From Hygrocybe punicea (lineage: Eukaryota; Basidiomycota; Agaricomycetes; Agaricales; Hygrophoraceae), in the NCBI GenBank assembly GCA_963556145.1, contig OY744467.1, forward strand, positions 6,138,001 to 6,202,000: DNA of 64,000 nucleotides. The letters run 5' to 3'. The translations under genes were made by a program, and so were the position numbers. The notes under the pieces are model-generated. The model was not told the origin of the DNA, searched no databases, and saw only the letters and a list, made by a program, of their open reading frames with translations. Shown here one piece after another: positions 58,531 through 64,000 of this stretch; the stretch's first letter is position 1; every line of letters begins with the position of its first letter.

Positions 58531-59290
58531 GTTTGTGGACCTAGGCAGGATTTCGGATGGGTGGGATGAGGAACAGACACAGATATCATTAATACATCAA
58601 TACCTTAATGATTGATTACTTTCAGGGTGGTTGATAGCGGGTGGTGACGATTCCACAAACCTTCTAATTATAAGACGTCGGAATTATGTCACCTGACAAG
58701 AGTGGCAATGATAAAACAACGAACACGTGCCAAACACGTTGATCAGCAATGGAATCATTTAAATGTCTTGAAAGAGCAATATCCACCGAACAGATCGGAC
58801 GTGTTCGGTGTGTTCGGTGTAGTATATCTAGTCGTACATTGACATCCACCAAACATGTCCGGTGACCGAACACACCAAACAACATGTTTGTTGTAGTATA
58901 TCTAGTCCTTCTACATCCATCCAACAAGTCAGACTTGTTGTGCTTTTCCGTCAACGGACCAGTCCGTGAATATTCATCGAACGAATTAACTCGATTTATC
59001 GCCTTACCAACTGGAAAATATTCCATACGCTGCACATGTCGGTTTTCTGCGTGCAATTACTAGCTTTGGACAACTTCTAAGCTCGAGCCACATCAAAAAC
59101 ATAAATAAATAGATCTGTTGTTTATGCATGCAAAGAAGCCGAACATGAGGTCGAACATGTGGCGATTGATCTGGTCACGTGGTCGTGACATCCGTATTCA
59201 TAGTCTGGAGCATTGAGTAATAAATCCGCCCTTTTCTTTTGCTCTCAAATCGCCTCACACGTCGACCAAAAAACTTTTATTTCATCTACC
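58531..59290. promoter_or_regulatory. Divergent intergenic region with TGTTCGGTG repeats
   Basis: The region lies between the minus gene starting at 58530 and the plus gene starting at 59291. At 58790-58880 are several copies of TGTTCGGT or its complement. GTAGTATATCTAGTC occurs twice about 75 bp apart (near 58819 and 58894). TCACGTGGTCGTGAC is at about 59176. These are candidates for shared control of both genes. Confidence 0.5.
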
Positions 59291-61214
59291 ATGTCCTTGC
59301 CAGTCGTCAAAACCTCGACTCCCGCTGTCAATCCCGCTGCCTTCAAGTACTGGCCTGATGCGCCGCCCAAAAAGCTGCAGGAGCTACATCGCATCTTCCA
59401 AATCCAGTACATGGTCCCGCCCAAGATTCCGGCACCCAACAAGGAATCTGGCACCATTCCCGTATTTTCTCGTAATCTCTATGTACTGAAGACACACCCC
59501 CACGATGCCACCGCCCGAGGTGAGTTATGGCGCGAAATCCCTGAACGATACGAGGAACCGCTCCATCGCTTGATTTATCAAATGGATATGTACATCTACG
59601 CGACAGCAGCCATCGCATACAACAAGGCACCCAACTACTCGCCGGACTACGTCAAAAATGATAAGGAAGGGACCGATTCACTTCGGGATTACCTCAAGTA
59701 TACCGACACCGTCATGGACGAAATTTGGGCAGAAGTCTTGGTGGCGAAACGGGCAAACGAGGTTACCCGTGACTGGCGAAGCAAGATCTTCGATGATTGG
59801 CTCCTGAAAGAATTTTATGTCGGGAAACATTCTCCATCGGCTTTGATTCAACATGGCGCTGTGAACACCGAGATCAAGCCCAAGGATCTAGGTAAGTATA
59901 TATGTATTTATGGCCAAATGAATTCTCACGTCTGGCATCATAGATTGGGCAAAATACGACGAATCCGTGCTAGCATGGCACAGCGGAACCTTGGCAAATT
60001 GGTCATTCGGTGGGCTTCCGGACGCCACAAAGCTCGAGATCATCGGTCATGTTATTGCTTGGTGTAAAGGACATAGTGTCCTCGTCGATTCTGATGTGGC
60101 GGATGATGATGAAGGTGTGATCTAGAATTACATGTGTGATTGTGCTAATGATATAATACATTTGCAGAGGAGCCAGTTGCCCAGGGCAAGGGCAAGGGCA
60201 AAGCCAAGTCAAAATCGGTCAAAAAACAGAAGGCATCTTCTGCTGGTTTGTACAAATTTTCAACCATAGTGGTGTATAGATCTATTGAATATTCAGGTGG
60301 CGCAGACAATTCATCCGAGAAGGACAAAAAGAAGCCCAAGCCCAAGCCCAAGTCCAGTAAGTACTTTCATTGTCTGTGATTGTCATACATGCAAACCCTT
60401 CATCATGACAGAGCGCACAATCAAGTCCAAAGCCGAGGACGACGATGAGGGTGAGTTATTGAATTCCGAATATCAAAACGATGATCCAACACATTTATTC
60501 ATGTATAGACGACATAAAGATGGAGGAGGACGTAGCCCCGGTAAAGCAGAAGCGGTCTAAGGCCCAAATGCGTACGTTGCTCACCTTGTTATGATTAATG
60601 CACTGACATCTCGCAGTCGCTGTTGAAATTGGGTCGTCGCGCACAACCCGGCAATCGGCATCGGAGAAATTGACAATGGAGATTAAGCCACCCATTGCCC
60701 CCGAGCCGGATGTTGTGGCACCGGAATCCGCGAAGTTGGACATTTTAGGACCAGAGTGGGCGGGGTTGTTGGATGTTGATAATGATATAACCATGGACAA
60801 CGATGACGGATCTCCCGAACCTGAAAAGATGTCTCCCAGCGATGGTCACGAGGATGGCGAGATGGCAAAGAGGAGGAAATTGGATGTTGCTTCGGAGCAA
60901 GCGGGCATTATCGTAGAGAAGCTCAACCTGGTGAAGCCACCGAAGAAGTCTCCGACTCCGGGTATGTATTTCAACATTACATCATAGGCTGTATATATTC
61001 CAATTCTGATCTTCTCCATGTCCTAGGATTCCATCCCAATACGCGTGCATCGTCACGCCACCAGTCATCGACCCCTGCAGAGCCCAGCGCTTCATCAATG
61101 GATGTGGATTGGAGCAACATCGTTCCACCCAAAATCCTACTCTCCATTACTCCAAGCCAAACGAGGCCTTCATCTCCCAAGCCATCGACATCCAAACTTG
61201 ATCCCGGGCCTTAA
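59291..61214 (+). CDS. Hypothetical protein: helical N-terminal domain and disordered basic/acidic tail
   Basis: The first exon 59291-59891 encodes MSLPVVKTSTPAVNPAAFKY and a mostly helical domain (YEEPLHRLIYQMDMYIYATA). It joins in phase at 59944 to DWAKYDESVLAWHSGTLANW and LEIIGHVIAWCKGHS. Short exons then add Lys/Pro runs (KDKKKPKPKPKS), an Asp/Glu part, and a tail (MDVDWSNIVPPKILLSITPS) ending at TAA 61212-61214. It lies divergently to the ATP-grasp candidate. No domain was recognised. The tail suggests a nuclear protein; that is inference. Confidence 0.6.
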
Positions 61215-62302
61215 TTTCAGAGGAGTAAGTCCTTCTTTTGTGGAGTATTCATTATATTTGACTAAAAAGACTGTATCCCAGTCGTTGATTTCTGGAAACT
61301 TGGTGACAATCTGTGCCCTCAAATGTCCTCCTCATACATCGCTACTATTAACATTTGTACAGTTTCTATATATGTATTTCTTTTTGCTCCGTTAAAAATG
61401 GTTTGTGTTACTGTCCTATGACCATAAGAATTGAGCATGATAGTGAGCATAGATACAGCATAAGGCATCAATCTTGTTGACTGAAAATCTGTTTGTCTAA
61501 AATATATCCTGGTGAATGCATTACTTTCAGTTCAGTTGTACAACCACCTACACACTCAACTTGAGAAGGACAACCTGAGATGACTCTCATTCGGGCTAAT
61601 GAAAATTCAATTTGAATATATGTAAGAAACCAGAATCACGAACTTTATGGACCCATTAAATGAGGATACAATGATACAAGAGTAACAAAACCCCCTCTTG
61701 TAGTGGAAGATATAACTGTCACTCCAAGGGGAGCTATGACTCTTTGGTACCGGAATAATACAGTATACTTGTGTGGGAATGATACGTACAGCTCCATAAA
61801 AATGACAATGTATTTCTGACAAGGATGAAGAACAATGATAATTTCCATGAATTACCAAGCAATTGTCAAATATGCACAGTTGTCAAACAGCCTGGTTGTT
61901 CAACTTCAATACCTGTTTTGTCTGTTGAGCAAGCTAGAAATAAATATCACTGAGACTCTGAAGATTAAATCCACAAAATATCTTAAAAGGGGGTACCATT
62001 GTTCTTCTCAGTCGGTTTGATCAATGTCTTGTCAGCCAGACCCCTAATAAGATCGTAAGGCAGCTATTCATGATACAGATGCATTTTTGGCCTGTATCAA
62101 GGCATGTCACAGGAACATAGAATGGAATAAAAAAAGTAAACACAGATTTCTAAAGATTCAGGCACGCCTTATGGTGTTTTGGGAAAAGCTTACAAATAAT
62201 ATAATGTCATATGATCAATCCCATTGTGTTAATTGTTATTCATGATCCGAACCACTTGACTAGTTAAATGGGCGGTGTTTCCTCTTACTGTCACAAATCC
62301 TC
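61215..62302. other. AT-rich intergenic, no gene recognised
   Basis: Short frames on both strands only. The change to AT-rich sequence fits the left flank of the Helitron that begins further on, but no Helitron 5' TC terminus was identified. Confidence 0.5.
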
Positions 62303-62779
62303 ATGAATCCCCACAACATCATCCGTGTCTGCATTGCATGTTTGACTTATCTATATTTCCTTGCAAATGCAACATTATTTCCACAACTATGCCAAGACAA
62401 ACTTATGTATATCTCTCCTGAATCAATTTCCTGTCCTGTGATATCGACCTTGACCCAAGAATTGGATGTTTTTCAAAGAAAACTCATAGAACATGAGTTG
62501 GCCCCAGATCAGGGCGATGCAACAATATTGATGCAAATAAATGCAACACTATATGTAAAGATCATTGGAATAACAAAAGAAACAAAAGATAACTTGACAG
62601 TCGATCCATTATTCGTTTGGACTACATTTAAAAATAGCGCCTTCAAAATGCGAATACGTTCTATTCAATATGCCAGAACATATTTCTTACCTCCTAAATA
62701 TCTCTTTGCTTTGTATTGTCTTCTCAAACCTATCACTGTCCAATGTCGTTGTAAAATGATCAAAGCATTGCTCATGTGA
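62303..62779 (+). CDS. Hypothetical ORF (158 aa), possible signal or membrane N-terminus
   Basis: The frame is single and open: MNPHNIIRVCIACLTYLYFL gives a hydrophobic start, followed by LTQELDVFQRKLIEHELAPD. No family was recognised. It may be host or Helitron cargo. Confidence 0.35.
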   Translation: MNPHNIIRVCIACLTYLYFLANATLFPQLCQDKLMYISPESISCPVISTLTQELDVFQRKLIEHELAPDQGDATILMQINATLYVKIIGITKETKDNLTVDPLFVWTTFKNSAFKMRIRSIQYARTYFLPPKYLFALYCLLKPITVQCRCKMIKALLM

Positions 62780-63031
62780 TCGCTATTGAGACGACATGAT
62801 TTCAAAGCATATTTATTTCATTGTATTACTAGTTCTCTATCACATGCAACGTTGCTGTGGACCACACTATGTTTCATAATACGGCATAGCCGTTCAAACA
62901 TAATTGTGTTCAATTTGAATTTATTCGGACACTTGTTTAAATCTTTATATATAAATTTCGTTCATAGATATGACTACATTGGTGGTGGTAAACGAATACC
63001 AACATTCAAGTTTAGCTTTCTTCAATCTTTT

Positions 63032-64000
63032 ATGCTACCGTCTAATAATATCAACCATGATTCTGACATATTATTCGAATATGTGGGGCATATTGATGAA
63101 CAAACAGCCAACACTTTATATGAAGATAGAAAAACATATGCATGTGTTAAAATGCCTTTACATGAACTTCTGCCAAATTTGACAGTGAAGGATATTGGTG
63201 AAATAACAACAATACATGGTATATATTTGTCAAAGACATTACGAAGATTACATGGACAAGATCTATCTGTGGCATTAATGAGGCATAATTGTTCAGCTTG
63301 TGATACTCATGTTTCTATTTTTCATGTGCATGATATTAAATCACATAAAGACCTGTGTAAACAGTGGTACAGAAGACAAAAAATGACAGAAACATATGAG
63401 TGTGGCAAAGAAGAAACTCAGGCTCAAATGAAAGAAGAATTGGACAAGTCAGATGAGCAATTATTTCCTCCTCCTCCTCCATCTATTGAATTGAAGGAAA
63501 CCATAATCAGCAACTGGTGCAGAGATACATCACCTGAATGTTTCCAAGAAAGTGGGTGTGCTGTATGTGGTCAATTGGTTGCATTGAAAAACATGTCTTT
63601 ATTGTCAAAGACGAAGGTTAATCTGAAAATATTAACTAGAGACAATATGGGAATCACAAGATGTGAACGATATCATTGTTCTGATCCAATAGAGGATATC
63701 AAAGGTCCAGTGCTAGATGACACATGTAAATGGATATGCAAACCATGTGTGCTCAGTCTGAATAAAGGCCAAACTCCCAAATATGCTTTGGCGAATGGAC
63801 TTTGGATGGGAAGAATTCCTGCACAACTTCAAAATCTAACATTTGCTGAACAACTTTTGATTGCCCGTGTTCGTCACAACAAATGTATTGTTCGTGTCTC
63901 CTCTGGGATGCATAAAATGAAAGCAAATGCCATCATGTTTCAAAACCCAACACCAAAGATATATCAACGGTTGCCTCCAACAATTAAAGAACTTGATGAA
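63032..64000 (+). CDS. Helitron-type protein, 5' part with DUF6570 (runs off the window)
   Basis: The frame is open for all 323 codons from ATG 63032 to the window end, and also stays open some way upstream. Early residues include HELLPNLTVKDIGEITTIHG and a NCSACDTHVSIFHVHDIKSH zinc-type motif. Then come CAVCGQLV, TRDNMGITRCERYHCSDPIE, CKWICKPCVLSLNKGQTPKY, ALANGLWMGRIPAQLQNLTF, AEQLLIARVRHNKCIVRVSS and GMHKMKANAIMFQNPTPKIY. The last three are diagnostic of the DUF6570 region that precedes the HUH Rep nuclease and Pif1-like helicase in fungal Helitron proteins. Those catalytic domains would lie beyond 64000. No stop codon is seen, so the copy could be intact. Confidence 0.85.
   Translation, partial: MLPSNNINHDSDILFEYVGHIDEQTANTLYEDRKTYACVKMPLHELLPNLTVKDIGEITTIHGIYLSKTLRRLHGQDLSVALMRHNCSACDTHVSIFHVHDIKSHKDLCKQWYRRQKMTETYECGKEETQAQMKEELDKSDEQLFPPPPPSIELKETIISNWCRDTSPECFQESGCAVCGQLVALKNMSLLSKTKVNLKILTRDNMGITRCERYHCSDPIEDIKGPVLDDTCKWICKPCVLSLNKGQTPKYALANGLWMGRIPAQLQNLTFAEQLLIARVRHNKCIVRVSSGMHKMKANAIMFQNPTPKIYQRLPPTIKELDE

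Overview
This window looks like a chromosome segment from a mushroom-forming basidiomycete (Agaricomycetes). The grounds are many short GT-AG introns of about 45-60 bp, a KDZ (Kyakuja-Dileera-Zisupton) transposase with a CxC2-type cysteine cluster, a TET/JBP-type dioxygenase next to it, relics of the fungal genes mrd1 and alpha-1,3-glucan synthase, an Spt5-like KOW protein, and the DUF6570 part of a Helitron protein running off the right edge. No tRNA, rRNA or CRISPR array was seen. The species cannot be named from the sequence.

Left part (1-19.6 kb), accessory and mobile. A 365-bp repeat arm opens the window. A six-exon coiled-coil gene follows (1.3-3.5 kb), then a JmjC/cupin-like gene (7.5-4.0 kb, minus) and a four-exon hypothetical gene (9.07-8.00 kb, minus). 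Next comes a composite transposon-like block: a TET/JBP dioxygenase (11.03-9.47 kb, minus), a small gene with a duplicated exon, an Ulp1-type SUMO protease gene (13.3-15.1 kb, plus) and the ten-exon KDZ transposase (15.2-18.8 kb, plus). A 44-bp minisatellite closes this part.

Middle part (19.6-47.5 kb), repeats and relics. Two 1,550-bp copies of one repeat lie in opposite orientation (21.4 and 43.4 kb), near two related WD40 genes. Between them are a transposon-type fragment, several hypothetical genes, a KDM3-like JmjC gene, the second arm of the 365-bp repeat, a 5'-truncated mrd1 relic and an internal alpha-1,3-glucan synthase fragment.

Right part (47.8-64 kb), apparently intact genes. An Spt5-like gene, an inverted-repeat element, two lineage-type hypothetical genes, a candidate ATP-grasp protein with a Cys-rich N-terminus, a divergent hypothetical gene, AT-rich DNA, and the start of a Helitron.

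The strongest unifying signal is decay at CpG. At least seven premature TGA codons in five genes read as CGA (Arg) changed to TGA. For two of them the unmutated CGA is still present in a tandem duplicate 183 bp upstream. The two 1,550-bp copies also differ mostly at CpG sites. The TET/JBP gene, whose family oxidises 5-methylcytosine, has itself been hit twice in this way. Exon coordinates for the named genes were checked by hand for splice sites and phase; everything else is approximate.
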